From positions 1 to 64,000 of the forward strand of contig NZ_JAMWEG010000010.1 in the NCBI RefSeq assembly GCF_025460765.1: a DNA stretch of 64,000 nt. Direction: 5' to 3'. The notes below the pieces were generated by a model. It did no database searches and was not told the DNA's origin. It saw only the letters and a list, made by a program, of their open reading frames with translations. How positions within the stretch are numbered: position 1 is the stretch's first letter; each line of letters opens with the position of its first letter. The DNA comes from Micromonospora sp. MA102 (GTDB lineage Bacteria; Actinomycetota; Actinomycetes; Mycobacteriales; Micromonosporaceae). Made by a program: the position numbers and the translations under genes. Of this stretch, positions 23,491 to 32,279 are shown piece after piece.

Positions 23491-25491
23491 ATGCCGAAGC
23501 AGGTAGTCAGGGAGCCACGAGACCGGGGACCTGCGATCCTCGCGCCGGCCCGCTTCGGCGGCTACCCCGGCCCGGTCCGGGAGCCGATCAAGGGCAACTC
23601 GCTGTGGCGGCTGGCGCGGACCACCGACGCGAAGCTCATCGGCCTGCTCTACCTGATCACGTCCTTCGCGTGGTTCATCGTCGGCGGGATCATGGCGATG
23701 CTCCTCCGGGCGGAGCTGGGCCAGCCCGGGATGCAGTTCCTCTCCCCCGAGCAGTACAACCAGCTCTTCACCATGCACGGCACGATCATGCTGCTGCTGT
23801 TCGCGACGCCCATGGTGTTCGGGTTCGGCAACTACATCGTGCCGTTGCAGATCGGCGCGCCGGACGTGGCGTTCCCCCGGCTCAACGCCTTCGCGTACTG
23901 GCTCTACTTCTTCGGGGGCCTGATCGTCCTGGCCGGGTTCATCACCCCGCAGGGCGCCGCGGACTTCGGCTGGACCGCCTACACCCCACTGAGCACCGCG
24001 CAGCACAGCCCGGGCGTCGGCGGGAACATGTGGGTGGTCGGCCTGGCGCTCTCCGGTCTGGGCACCATCCTCGGCGCCGTCAACCTGATCACCACGATCA
24101 TCACCCTGCGCGCGCCCGGCATGACGCTGTTCCGGATGCCGATCTTCACCTGGAACCTGCTGCTCACCAGCGTCCTGGTGATCCTCGTCTTCCCGCTGCT
24201 GGCCGCCGCGCTGTTCGCGCTCGCCGCGGACCGGATCCTGCACGCGCACGTCTACGACCCGACCACCGGCGGGCCGATGCTCTGGCAGCACCTGTTCTGG
24301 TTCTTCGGCCATCCCGAGGTCTACATCGTCGCGCTGCCGTTCTTCGGCATCATCACCGAGATCATCCCGGTGTTCTCGCGGAAGCCGATCTTCGGCTACA
24401 CCGGTCTGGTGCTCGCCACCATCGCGATCACCGTGCTGTCGATGACCGTCTGGGCGCACCACATGTTCGCCACCGGCCAGGTGCTGCTGCCGTTCTTCAG
24501 CATCCTCAGCTATCTCATCGCGGTGCCGACGGGCGTGAAGTTCTTCAACTGGATCGGCACCATGTGGAAGGGCCAGATCACCTTCGAGACGCCGATGCTG
24601 TTCGCCATCGGCTTCCTGGTCACGTTCCTTCTCGGCGGCCTCACCGGGGTGCTGCTGGCCAGCCCGCCGGCCGACTTCCAGGTCACCGACACCTACTTCG
24701 TGGTGGCGCACTTCCACTACGTGCTCTTCGGCACCATCGTGTTCGCCGCGTTCGGCGGCCTCTACTTCTGGTTCCCGAAGATGACCGGGCGGATGCTCGA
24801 CGAGCGCCTGGGCAAAATCCACTTCTGGACCATGTTCATCGGCTTCCACGCCACCTTCCTCGTCCAGCACTGGCTCGGCGCCGAGGGCATGCCCCGCCGG
24901 TACGCCGACTACCTGCCCAGCGACGGCTTCACCACGCTCAACGTGATCTCCACCCTCGGCTCCTTCCTGCTCGGCGCGTCCACCCTCTTCGTGATCTGGA
25001 ACATCTGGAAGTCCTGGCGCTACGGCGCCATGGTGACCGTGGACGACCCGTGGGGCTTCGGCAACTCCCTCGAGTGGGCCACCACCTGCCCGCCCCCGCT
25101 GCGCAACTTCGACCGGATGCCGCGGATCCGCTCCGAGCGGCCGGCCTTCGACCTGAAGTACGGCCCGCTCGTCTCCGACCTCGGCCGTGACCTGCCGCAG
25201 CGCACCACCAAGCCGCCGCAGCACTTCATGGAGGAGCTGCGCCACGTGCCGTACACGCCGGAGTCGCCGGCCGCCGAGGGCGCGCACGGCGCCCGCGAGG
25301 CCGTCGAGTACCAACCCGCGCCGCAATCCGGCGCCCGCCCGGTCGACGTGCCGGAGCCGGAGGAAGTGCGGCGGCCCAGCTTCGACGAATCCGACGAGCC
25401 GGAGCAGACCCAGTTGGGTCCACAGCGCAGCACGCCGTCGAACCCCCGCTGGGAACACCCCCGTGGGCACGGGGACACCCCGGAGAACTGA
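23491..25491 (+). CDS. ctaD: Cytochrome c oxidase subunit I
   Basis: A 666-residue heme-copper oxidase subunit I, the catalytic subunit of the aa3 terminal oxidase in the membrane. About twelve transmembrane helices, the haem ligand His in FTMHGTIM, the CuB/cross-link site WFFGHPEVYI, WAHHMF, and the paired haem ligands VVAHFHYVLFG are present. After about residue 545 comes a hydrophilic Pro/Glu-rich tail of about 120 residues, longer than in most homologues. No ctaC, ctaE or qcr genes are adjacent, so this may be an additional, separately controlled copy. Confidence 0.95.
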   Translation: MPKQVVREPRDRGPAILAPARFGGYPGPVREPIKGNSLWRLARTTDAKLIGLLYLITSFAWFIVGGIMAMLLRAELGQPGMQFLSPEQYNQLFTMHGTIMLLLFATPMVFGFGNYIVPLQIGAPDVAFPRLNAFAYWLYFFGGLIVLAGFITPQGAADFGWTAYTPLSTAQHSPGVGGNMWVVGLALSGLGTILGAVNLITTIITLRAPGMTLFRMPIFTWNLLLTSVLVILVFPLLAAALFALAADRILHAHVYDPTTGGPMLWQHLFWFFGHPEVYIVALPFFGIITEIIPVFSRKPIFGYTGLVLATIAITVLSMTVWAHHMFATGQVLLPFFSILSYLIAVPTGVKFFNWIGTMWKGQITFETPMLFAIGFLVTFLLGGLTGVLLASPPADFQVTDTYFVVAHFHYVLFGTIVFAAFGGLYFWFPKMTGRMLDERLGKIHFWTMFIGFHATFLVQHWLGAEGMPRRYADYLPSDGFTTLNVISTLGSFLLGASTLFVIWNIWKSWRYGAMVTVDDPWGFGNSLEWATTCPPPLRNFDRMPRIRSERPAFDLKYGPLVSDLGRDLPQRTTKPPQHFMEELRHVPYTPESPAAEGAHGAREAVEYQPAPQSGARPVDVPEPEEVRRPSFDESDEPEQTQLGPQRSTPSNPRWEHPRGHGDTPEN

Positions 25492-25500
25492 CCGGACAGG

Positions 25501-25533
25501 GAAGGGCCGGCGCCCGTCGGGCGCCGGCCCTTC
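25501..25533. terminator. Bidirectional terminator between ctaD and the sigma factor gene
   Basis: A perfect 15-bp stem (GAAGGGCCGGCGCCC and its complement) with a GTC loop, 9 bp after ctaD. The sigma factor gene ends on the other strand 91 bp further on, so it may serve both. Confidence 0.85.
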
Positions 25534-25623
25534 TCCGCCCCGGGTACGCGTGCGCGGGCGACCCCGCCTCGGACACGGCACCGCGCCGGCCCCCGGGACG
25601 GGAGCCGGCGCGGTCCGGATCGG

Positions 25624-26757
25624 TCAGTCGGCGGCGGGCAGGCCGGCCGCGGCGAGCGAGCGGCGCACCGCGGGCTGCACCCGGGTCAGCCGCAGCGGCA
25701 CCCCGGTGCGGGCGGCGGCGTCCCGGCCGGCCATCAGCGCGGCGATCCCGCCCGCGTCGAAGCCGCCCGCGCCCACCAGGTCGACCACGACCTCGCGGGG
25801 CTGCCCGGTGACCGCCTCCAGCATGGCCTTCCGGAGCCGGTCCGCGCCGTCCCGGTCGACCTCTCCCCCGACCTCGACGACCACCCGGTCGCCGTTCTGC
25901 TTCACCGAGATCCTCGCCCGGGCCGGCTCGGACTCGGCCGCGCCGTTCTGCCACGGTGGCGGGGCGTCGGCGAGCATCGCCTGGCGCAGCCAGGTCAGCG
26001 CCCGGGAGAGCAGCCGCGACACGTGCATCTGCGAGATGCCGAACCGGGCGGCGATCTCCGCCTGGGTCTGGTTGCCGTAGAAGCGCATGGCGAGGATCCG
26101 CCGCTCGCGCCACGGCAACCGGTGCAGCAGCCCGCTGACCGTGACCCGGTCGTCGACCGACTCCAGGGCGTTGTCCGACTCGCCGACCAGGTCGCCGAAC
26201 TCGGCGGAACTCTCCCCGCCGACCGGCGCGTTGAGCGAGGCCGGGCTGTAGCCGGCGGCCGACTCCAGCGCGGCGAGGATCTCCTCCTCCGGCGTCTCCA
26301 GCCGCTCGGCCAGCTCGGCGACCGTGGGCGCCCGCGACAGCTCGCTGGTCAGCGCCGCCGTCGCCTGCCCGACCTCGAGGATCAGGTCACGCAGCCGGCG
26401 CGGCACGTGCACACCCCAGGTGCGGTCCCGGAAGTGCCGTTTGATCTCACCGACGATGGTGATCGCCGCGTACGCGGTGAACGAGCCCCGCTCCGGGTCG
26501 TACCGGTCGACGGCGTTCACCAGGCCGAGGCGGGCCACCTGCTCCAGGTCCTCCAGCGGTTCCCCGCGACCCCGGTAGCGGCGGGCCAGCCGCCCGGCGA
26601 AGGGCAGCGCGAAGCGCACCAGGTCGTCCCGTGCCTCCTGCCGCCGCTCGGGTGGCAGGGCGGCGATCCGTGCCGCGTACGCCAGCGCCGCCGCATCGAG
26701 GTCCTCCAGGCCCCGCTCGGTCGGTGGTGGTGTGGGTGTGGTGGTCTGTCCGAACAT
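25624..26757 (-). CDS. SigB/SigF-type sigma factor fused to a STAS domain
   Basis: A 377-residue protein. Region 2 (about residues 45-125) has DLEQVARLGLVNAVDRYD and FTAYAAITIVGEIKRHFRD, typical of the SigB/SigF/SigG group. Region 3 lies at about 130-190 and the region 4 helix-turn-helix at about 205-260 (QTQAEIAARFGISQMHVSRL). Residues 281-377 are an added STAS domain. Sigma factors of this group are normally about 260 residues. The STAS phosphorylation site, usually DSSG, is FDAGG (333-337), with no Ser. The STAS may fold back on the sigma factor or tether a partner-switch protein; the STAS-HATPase protein at 22671 is the nearby candidate. Confidence 0.9.
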   Translation of the reverse strand: MFGQTTTPTPPPTERGLEDLDAAALAYAARIAALPPERRQEARDDLVRFALPFAGRLARRYRGRGEPLEDLEQVARLGLVNAVDRYDPERGSFTAYAAITIVGEIKRHFRDRTWGVHVPRRLRDLILEVGQATAALTSELSRAPTVAELAERLETPEEEILAALESAAGYSPASLNAPVGGESSAEFGDLVGESDNALESVDDRVTVSGLLHRLPWRERRILAMRFYGNQTQAEIAARFGISQMHVSRLLSRALTWLRQAMLADAPPPWQNGAAESEPARARISVKQNGDRVVVEVGGEVDRDGADRLRKAMLEAVTGQPREVVVDLVGAGGFDAGGIAALMAGRDAAARTGVPLRLTRVQPAVRRSLAAAGLPAAD

Positions 26758-26999
26758 CCGCGCCTCCCTCAGGAAGGTCCCCCGCCCGGATCGGAACCGG
26801 TCGTGCGCGTGGTCGAGCCACGCACCGGGCCGGAAGTTGGGTTACGTGACGGCACGCCGGAAGCGGCGGCCGCCCGCCGCACGGCGTCGTGGGCCGTTCC
26901 GCGGCGAGCGGTGTTCCCGCTCCGTAGGTACTCAATCACGGTCCGCAGGATCGCGAGGATGTTTCGCCAGGTTGGCCGGCGACCCGCCGGCGGCCGCGC

Positions 27000-28439
27000 T
27001 CAGGAGACCAGTAACCCCTGGTGGGCGCCCGCGTCGCGCAGCGCGGTGAGGGCCTCGGCCATCCGCAGCGGCGGCGGCACGGGCAGGTCGTACGCCTGGT
27101 TGCGCAACACCTCCGTGGCACGGCGGGTGGGCACCGCGGTGACCGGGTAGCCCCGCGCGGAGCCCCGGTCCAGGGCGCGCCGGCGGCGGCCGAACCCGGC
27201 CACCGCGAGCCACTGCGGCAGGCCGGCGAGGGCGGGCGACCGGACCCCGGGCGGCTCCGGCAGCACGTCCACCGAGCTGAAGGGCTCGCTGCCGGCGAGC
27301 CACCACTCCACCCCCTGCACCCGGCGGCGGGTCGCGTTCTCGCACCAGTAGGGCACCAGGCCCGCCCGGAGCACCTGCCACGGGTCGAGCAGCCGGCCGC
27401 ACTCGACCACGAGGCGGTCGCCGGTCTTCCCGGCCCGGCGCAGCCAGCGCCGGTACAGGTCGGCGGTGGCCGCGCTCAACGCGTCCGGCTGCGGGACGAC
27501 GACCCGGTGCAGCGGGTGCCCGTGCCGGCCGCCCCACTCCCGGGCGTCGTGCTCGAAACCGGACTCCACGCCGTTCTCGGCGAACGCCGCCGGGGACGTG
27601 ACGTCCGGCGGGGTCCAGCGCGCTCCGTCACCGCCCGCCGAGCGCAGCACCTGACGCAGCGCGTGCGCGTCCGGGTGGAAGTCGACCGGGTCGAGGCCGC
27701 TGGCCGGGCAGCCGACCTGGAAGCTGTGGCCGCTCCCCTCGTCCCGCACCGGCCAGGTGCGCGCGTCGTGCAGCAGCAGCACCGGCGCCCCGGGCTCCAG
27801 CCCCTCGGCCAGGAACCGGGCGTACGCCGCGGGCAGCGCCCGCCAGCGGACCGCGAGGCTCACCGTGGCGGCCGCCGACGCGCCCCGGCTGGCGGGGCAG
27901 TGCACCTGCCGGACGTGCACGCGGGCGTTGCCGGCGAGCATCCGGCCGGCCAGCGCGGCCCCGTGGTCGAGTGCGGCGTCCGGGCGGTCCACCGAGCCCC
28001 GGGCCCAGTGCGCGGCCACCTCGAACCCGGCCGGCAGCCACGGCACCCCGAGGGCCACCGCGAGGTGCGCGGCGGCGCCGTGCGGCGATCCGAGCACCGC
28101 GCCGGGCCAGCGGCGGGCCGGGTACTGGTCGACGAACCAGGCGGCCACCCGCTCGGCGTCCAGGTCGGCGACCTGCGCGGGGGTGAGCGCGGCCCGGCCG
28201 GCGGCCCGCGCCGCGGCGGCCCGCCGCACCGGCTCCGGTGCCCCGGTGAAGCGCGACAGCGGCCCGGCGTGGCCGAGGTCGCCACAGTCGTCCCCGCGCA
28301 GCGCGCGGGCCGTCACGGCGACCAGGAGCCGGGCGGCGCTGCCCGCCGCCACCACCCGCTCGCCGGTCAGACCGGCGCCGGACGCCGCCGGCCCCACCGG
28401 CACCTTCCGACCCGGCCCCACCTTGCCTCGTTCGCTCAC
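27000..28439 (-). CDS. Uncharacterised protein, about 479 residues
   Basis: I do not recognise a family. From GTG 28439 the protein starts MSERGKVGPGRKVPVG and shows actinobacterial composition throughout, with no signal peptide or membrane helix. Visible features include a helical LTPAQVADLDAERVAAWFVDQY region, TVSLAVRWRALPAAYARFL, GGRHGHPLHRVVVPQPDAL and RLVVECGRLLDPWQVL, alternating helix and strand as in an enzyme. Two Cys and several His are spread without a metal motif. Start choice is weak. It is alone between the sigma factor gene (243 bp away, no gene in that gap) and the TPP enzyme. Confidence 0.65.
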   Translation of the reverse strand: MSERGKVGPGRKVPVGPAASGAGLTGERVVAAGSAARLLVAVTARALRGDDCGDLGHAGPLSRFTGAPEPVRRAAAARAAGRAALTPAQVADLDAERVAAWFVDQYPARRWPGAVLGSPHGAAAHLAVALGVPWLPAGFEVAAHWARGSVDRPDAALDHGAALAGRMLAGNARVHVRQVHCPASRGASAAATVSLAVRWRALPAAYARFLAEGLEPGAPVLLLHDARTWPVRDEGSGHSFQVGCPASGLDPVDFHPDAHALRQVLRSAGGDGARWTPPDVTSPAAFAENGVESGFEHDAREWGGRHGHPLHRVVVPQPDALSAATADLYRRWLRRAGKTGDRLVVECGRLLDPWQVLRAGLVPYWCENATRRRVQGVEWWLAGSEPFSSVDVLPEPPGVRSPALAGLPQWLAVAGFGRRRRALDRGSARGYPVTAVPTRRATEVLRNQAYDLPVPPPLRMAEALTALRDAGAHQGLLVS

Positions 28440-28618
28440 CACGCGGCCCGGCTTCCCGTCCCTCTGGGGTCTAAACGGCGCATCCCCCCACGGGTCGGAC
28501 CAATCAGCGGGCCGGCGGCGGCACCGCGCGCGGCACGCAGCCGAGCCCTTCCGCCGTGCCCCGCCGTCCCGGGCGGAACGGGGGCGAAAGCCGCGGGGCC
28601 GGGCGGCGGCACGACAAC

Positions 28619-28651
28619 GGCCGGCACCGCCCACGTAGGGCGGCGCCGGCC
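28619..28651 (-). terminator. Terminator after the TPP enzyme gene
   Basis: GGCCGGCACCGCCC pairs with GGGCGGCGCCGGCC (one A-C mismatch) around ACGTA, 22 bp past the stop codon of the TPP enzyme on the minus strand. Confidence 0.6.
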
Positions 28652-28672
28652 GGACGCGTGGTCCGGTCCCCG

Positions 28673-30433
28673 CTAGACCAGGTCCTCCGCCTCCACGGCC
28701 GTCCCGGTCTCCAGCACCCGCTCCCGGACCCGCCGGGCGGCGTCCCCGTCGGCGAACAGGCCGCGCAGGTCGGCCAGGGCCGGCTCGGGCGGGTCCAGCG
28801 CCACCGCCGGGTCGACCACGGCCTCCAGCACGCTGGGCCGGTCCGCGGCGAGCACCTCGTCCCAGGCGGGACCGATCAGGTCGGGGCGGTCCACCCGCAC
28901 CCCGTGCAGGCCGAGCAGCCGGGCCCAGCCGGCGTACGGCACGTCGGGGCGCCGGTCGGCGAACGCGCCGGGCGGGCGCCCGCCGCCCATTCCGGACTGG
29001 TCACGGTTGTTCAACACCAGCACCACGAGGCGGGGATCCCGCCACTCCTGCCAGTGGTGCGCCACGGTGATCAGCTCGGCGAGCCCGTTGAGCTGCATGG
29101 CGCCGTCGCCGAGCAGCGCGATCACCGGCTCGTCGGGCCGGGCGAGCTTGGCGGCGACCGCGTACGGCAGCGCGCAGCCCATCGAGCCGAGCGTGCCGCA
29201 GAGCTGGGCCCGCACGCCCGGGGGCAGTTGCAGGTGCCGGGCGTACCAGTAGATGACCGAACCGACGTCCACCGCGACGGAGCCCTCGTGCGGCAGCCGG
29301 GCGGAGAGCTCGTGCAGCACCAGCTGCGGGTTCACCGGCTCGGCCGGGGCGGCGGCCCGCTCGGCCGCAGCGTCGCGCCACCGGTCGACCGAGCTCTCCA
29401 CCACGCCCCGCCACCGGGCGTTGGGCCGGTCCGGCACCCGGGCCAACAGCGCGCGCAGGGTCTCGGCGGCGTCGCCGACCAGCGGCACGTCCACCGGGTA
29501 GCGGGTGCCGATACGCCGGCCGTCGATGTCGATCTGGACGGTGCGGACCTGACCCGGCATCGGGAACCAGTCGGTCCACGGGTCGTTGGTGCCGACCATG
29601 AGCAGCGTGTCGCAGCCGCCCATGAGCTGCGCGGCGGCGGTGGTGCCCACCTCGCCGAGCACGCCGGTGTGGAAGGGCAGCCGCTCGTCCAGCACCGGCT
29701 TGCCCAGCAGGGAGGTGGCCACGCCCGCGCTGAGCCGGTCGGCCATGGCGATCACCTCCGCGGCCGCGCCGTGCGCGCCCTGGCCGACCAGGATCGCCAG
29801 CCGCTGGCCGGTGCCGAGCAGCGCGGCGGCGGCGTCCAGGTCGGCGTCGTGCGGCAGTACGCGGGCCAGCGGCTCCCCCGGGGTCGCCGACATCACGCCG
29901 GCGGTCTGCGGCAGCAGGTCGGGCACGGCGGCGAGCTGCAACGCGTGCGGCAGCACCACGCAGGTCGGGCTGCGGGTCGCCGCCGCCGTGCGGAACGCCT
30001 GGTCCAGCAGCACCGGCACCTGGTCGGGGCTGCGGCCGTAGCGGACGAACTGGTTGCAGACGTCGCCGAAGAGCCGGCTCAGCCCGATCTCCTCGTGCGC
30101 CCCGCCGAGCGGCCCGCTGACGTCCTCGCCGACGATCGCCACCACCGGTTTGCTGTCCAGCTTGGCGTCGTAGAGGCCGTTGAGCAGGTGCACCGCGGCC
30201 GGGCCCTGGGTGGCCAGGCACACGCCGATCTCGCCGGTGAACTTGGCGTGGCCGGTGGCCATGAACGCGGCGGTCTCCTCGTGCCGGGCGGGGATGAACT
30301 CCGGATCCCCGCCCGCGGCGTCGAGGGCGGCGACCAGCGGGGCGATGGCCGCGCCCGGGTAGCCGAACGCCCGGGGCACCCGCCAGGCGCGCAGCCGTTC
30401 GACGACGAGGTCCGCCACCGTGCGGTCAGCCAT
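28673..30433 (-). CDS. Thiamine pyrophosphate enzyme, pyruvate oxidase/acetolactate synthase-like
   Basis: A 586-residue three-domain TPP enzyme. The N-terminal domain has RAFGYPGAAIAPL and the catalytic Glu region PARHEETAAFMATGHAKFTG. The middle domain has FHTGVLGEVGTTAAA and TLLMVGTNDPWTDWFP. The C-terminal TPP-binding motif is GDGAMQLNGLAELITVAHHW with NNRDQSG. It most resembles pyruvate oxidases and related decarboxylating enzymes acting on pyruvate. No regulatory small subunit is adjacent, so acetolactate synthase is less likely. Its start overlaps the upstream baeRF-like gene by 8 bp (ATGGCTGA). Confidence 0.87.
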   Translation of the reverse strand: MADRTVADLVVERLRAWRVPRAFGYPGAAIAPLVAALDAAGGDPEFIPARHEETAAFMATGHAKFTGEIGVCLATQGPAAVHLLNGLYDAKLDSKPVVAIVGEDVSGPLGGAHEEIGLSRLFGDVCNQFVRYGRSPDQVPVLLDQAFRTAAATRSPTCVVLPHALQLAAVPDLLPQTAGVMSATPGEPLARVLPHDADLDAAAALLGTGQRLAILVGQGAHGAAAEVIAMADRLSAGVATSLLGKPVLDERLPFHTGVLGEVGTTAAAQLMGGCDTLLMVGTNDPWTDWFPMPGQVRTVQIDIDGRRIGTRYPVDVPLVGDAAETLRALLARVPDRPNARWRGVVESSVDRWRDAAAERAAAPAEPVNPQLVLHELSARLPHEGSVAVDVGSVIYWYARHLQLPPGVRAQLCGTLGSMGCALPYAVAAKLARPDEPVIALLGDGAMQLNGLAELITVAHHWQEWRDPRLVVLVLNNRDQSGMGGGRPPGAFADRRPDVPYAGWARLLGLHGVRVDRPDLIGPAWDEVLAADRPSVLEAVVDPAVALDPPEPALADLRGLFADGDAARRVRERVLETGTAVEAEDLV

Positions 30434-31553
30434 TGCCCCGCCCGGGCGTGCTGGCGTCGACGTAGCGCAGCACCGCGCCCACCCCGTCGGTGAGTTCCGG
30501 CGCCTCCTCGGGCGCGAGCACGGTGAGCTCGGCGTCGGTGCCGATGAGGGCGCGCAGGAGCGCGGCGTCGGCGCGCACCTTCTGCGGGTCGGCCACGGAC
30601 ATGTCCCGCAGCTGTCCCGGGTCGGTGGCGATCTCGGTGGGTTCCGGACCGATCCACAGCTCGCCGTCGGCGGACGCGTCGTCGACGATCAGCATGGTGT
30701 CGACCTGGTCGCGTTGCAGGGCGGAGACCACCGCGTCGAGGCCGGCGCCGACGTCCTCCTGCACGCCGAAGCGGTCGAGCGCGGTGGCGATCCGCTGGTC
30801 GGCGACCTCGGCGACGGTCTGCACGGTGATGTCGTCCATGAGGGTGTCGTCGGCGCCGATGGGGTCGCGGGCGCCGGCGTCCGTGCGCACGAGAACGTCC
30901 TGCCAGCGCTCCGGCAGCTGGGCCGCGATCATTCCGGTGGCCCGGATGTCACCGGCCACCACCACGACGTCGGCACCGACCCGGTCGGCCAGCTCGGCGG
31001 TGGCCGCGGCGACGTCACCGGCGTTGTGGTGCCAGGCCTCCATGGCGGCCCGCTGGTAGCGGGACTGCGACCAGCCGCCCGGCTGCACCCGGCGCAGCTG
31101 TCTGCTCTCCCGCCCCTTCACGGTGGCCCGGCGTGGCACCCCGCCGGCGCTGACCGCGACCGCGTCGGCGCCGGTCCGGTCCGCCAGCACCCGCACCCAG
31201 GCGATCTGCTCACCGCGCTGGGCGACCAGCGGCATGGTGTGCGGCAGCGCGGACCAGGTGGCCAGGTCGCGCAGTGGCGGCGCGGAGAGGTATTCGGTGA
31301 GCACCACCCGCCCGTGGGCGGCGAAGACCGCGATGCCGTAGTCGCCGGGCATCGGTTGGTGCCGGCGGACCACCTCCTCGACGGCCTCGATCGTCACCGG
31401 GTCGGCGCCCTGCCCGATCAGGTCCCCCTTGAGCGCGCGCCAGCGCAGGTCGACCTGCGGGCGTGCGTCGTGGGTGTCCCGCGAGGCGTCCAGGTACACC
31501 GAGCACCAGGGCCCGGGACGGTCGTAGAGCGGGCGCAGGAAGGACAGCTGCAT
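30426..31553 (-). CDS. baeRF/Vms1-type release factor-like protein (Rv2629-like)
   Basis: A 375-residue protein of the bacterial archaeo-eukaryotic release factor-like families. The start SFLRPLYDRPGPWCSVYLDA, central RSRYQRAAMEAWHHNAGDVA, ADVVVVAGDIRATGMIAAQL and VDTMLIVDDASADGELWIGP are typical. Relatives (Vms1/ANKZF1) cleave peptidyl-tRNA on stalled ribosomes, but most bacterial members, including mycobacterial Rv2629, lack an assigned activity. It is first in an operon with the TPP enzyme. GAAAGGGG precedes the ATG at 31553. Confidence 0.82.
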   Translation of the reverse strand: MQLSFLRPLYDRPGPWCSVYLDASRDTHDARPQVDLRWRALKGDLIGQGADPVTIEAVEEVVRRHQPMPGDYGIAVFAAHGRVVLTEYLSAPPLRDLATWSALPHTMPLVAQRGEQIAWVRVLADRTGADAVAVSAGGVPRRATVKGRESRQLRRVQPGGWSQSRYQRAAMEAWHHNAGDVAAATAELADRVGADVVVVAGDIRATGMIAAQLPERWQDVLVRTDAGARDPIGADDTLMDDITVQTVAEVADQRIATALDRFGVQEDVGAGLDAVVSALQRDQVDTMLIVDDASADGELWIGPEPTEIATDPGQLRDMSVADPQKVRADAALLRALIGTDAELTVLAPEEAPELTDGVGAVLRYVDASTPGRGNG

Positions 31554-31702
31554 GCTCGACCCCTTTCCAGCTCGGCCGCACGCATACCCGCGCGACCCGG
31601 GATGTCACCTTCCGGGCCGGGCCGTGACCGCCGTTCATTCACGTCGTTCAACCCGGGGAATCGATACCATGAGTGAACACGACAGGACTCTCGGTGGTGA
31701 AC

Positions 31703-32242
31703 ATGAACACGGAGCTGCACATCCGCCGCCCCGTCCACCCGACGGAACGGATCGTCACCGGCCGGTTGGTCCGTTTCCTGGAGGGCTACGCCCGCGAGGT
31801 GCGGGTGGGGCAGCCGGTGCTGGTCGGGGTGCTGACCGCGGCGGGGGTGGTGGGGCTCCTGCTCCGCCTGGTGCGGGCACTGCTCAGCAGCGGCGGCGGA
31901 GGCGCGCGGCGCAGCTTCAAGGAGCTCAAGAAGGGGCCGGAGTTCCTGGTCACCCCGGTCCGGCTGCGCGACGCCGCCGACCGGCTGGTCGAGGTCGAGC
32001 TGCACGGCCACCTGCCGCAGAGCGCCCTGCACCCCGGCGACCTCGTGCAGCTGACCCTGCGCCCGCAGCGCGACGCCGACCTTCCGCCGCGGATCGAGCG
32101 GATCGTCAACCTGACCACCGGCCAACTGCTGACCCCGCGCACCGCGACGGTCTGGTCGCACCTGGGGCCGGCGCTGCTGCTCCAGGCGGTGCTCGGCGTG
32201 CTGCTGCTGGCGGGCGTCGCCGCCTGCTCGGCGCTCGGCTGA
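31703..32242 (+). CDS. Small membrane protein of unknown function
   Basis: A 179-residue protein with two predicted transmembrane helices: VLVGVLTAAGVVGLLLRLV (about residues 34-52) and a C-terminal LLLQAVLGVLLLAGVAA segment (about 157-174). Between them is a hydrophilic domain rich in beta strand (FLVTPVRLRDAADRLVEVEL, LHPGDLVQLTLRPQRDADLP). No family recognised. The start is uncertain among ATG 31703, GTG 31697 and GTG 31673. An alpha/beta hydrolase gene follows 37 bp downstream. Confidence 0.7.
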   Translation: MNTELHIRRPVHPTERIVTGRLVRFLEGYAREVRVGQPVLVGVLTAAGVVGLLLRLVRALLSSGGGGARRSFKELKKGPEFLVTPVRLRDAADRLVEVELHGHLPQSALHPGDLVQLTLRPQRDADLPPRIERIVNLTTGQLLTPRTATVWSHLGPALLLQAVLGVLLLAGVAACSALG

Positions 32243-32279
32243 GGTTTCCGCCCCCGCGCGCCGGGGCACCGGCTCGGCC

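Noticed and set aside
23314..25581. A 755-codon minus-strand frame opposite ctaD
   Set aside because: It is a His/Gln/Arg/Glu-rich mirror of ctaD codons with no recognisable domain; ctaD is unmistakable.
28673..30433. Acetolactate synthase large subunit for branched-chain amino acids
   Set aside because: No small regulatory subunit or ilvC/leu genes are adjacent, and sequence blocks look closer to pyruvate oxidase-type enzymes.
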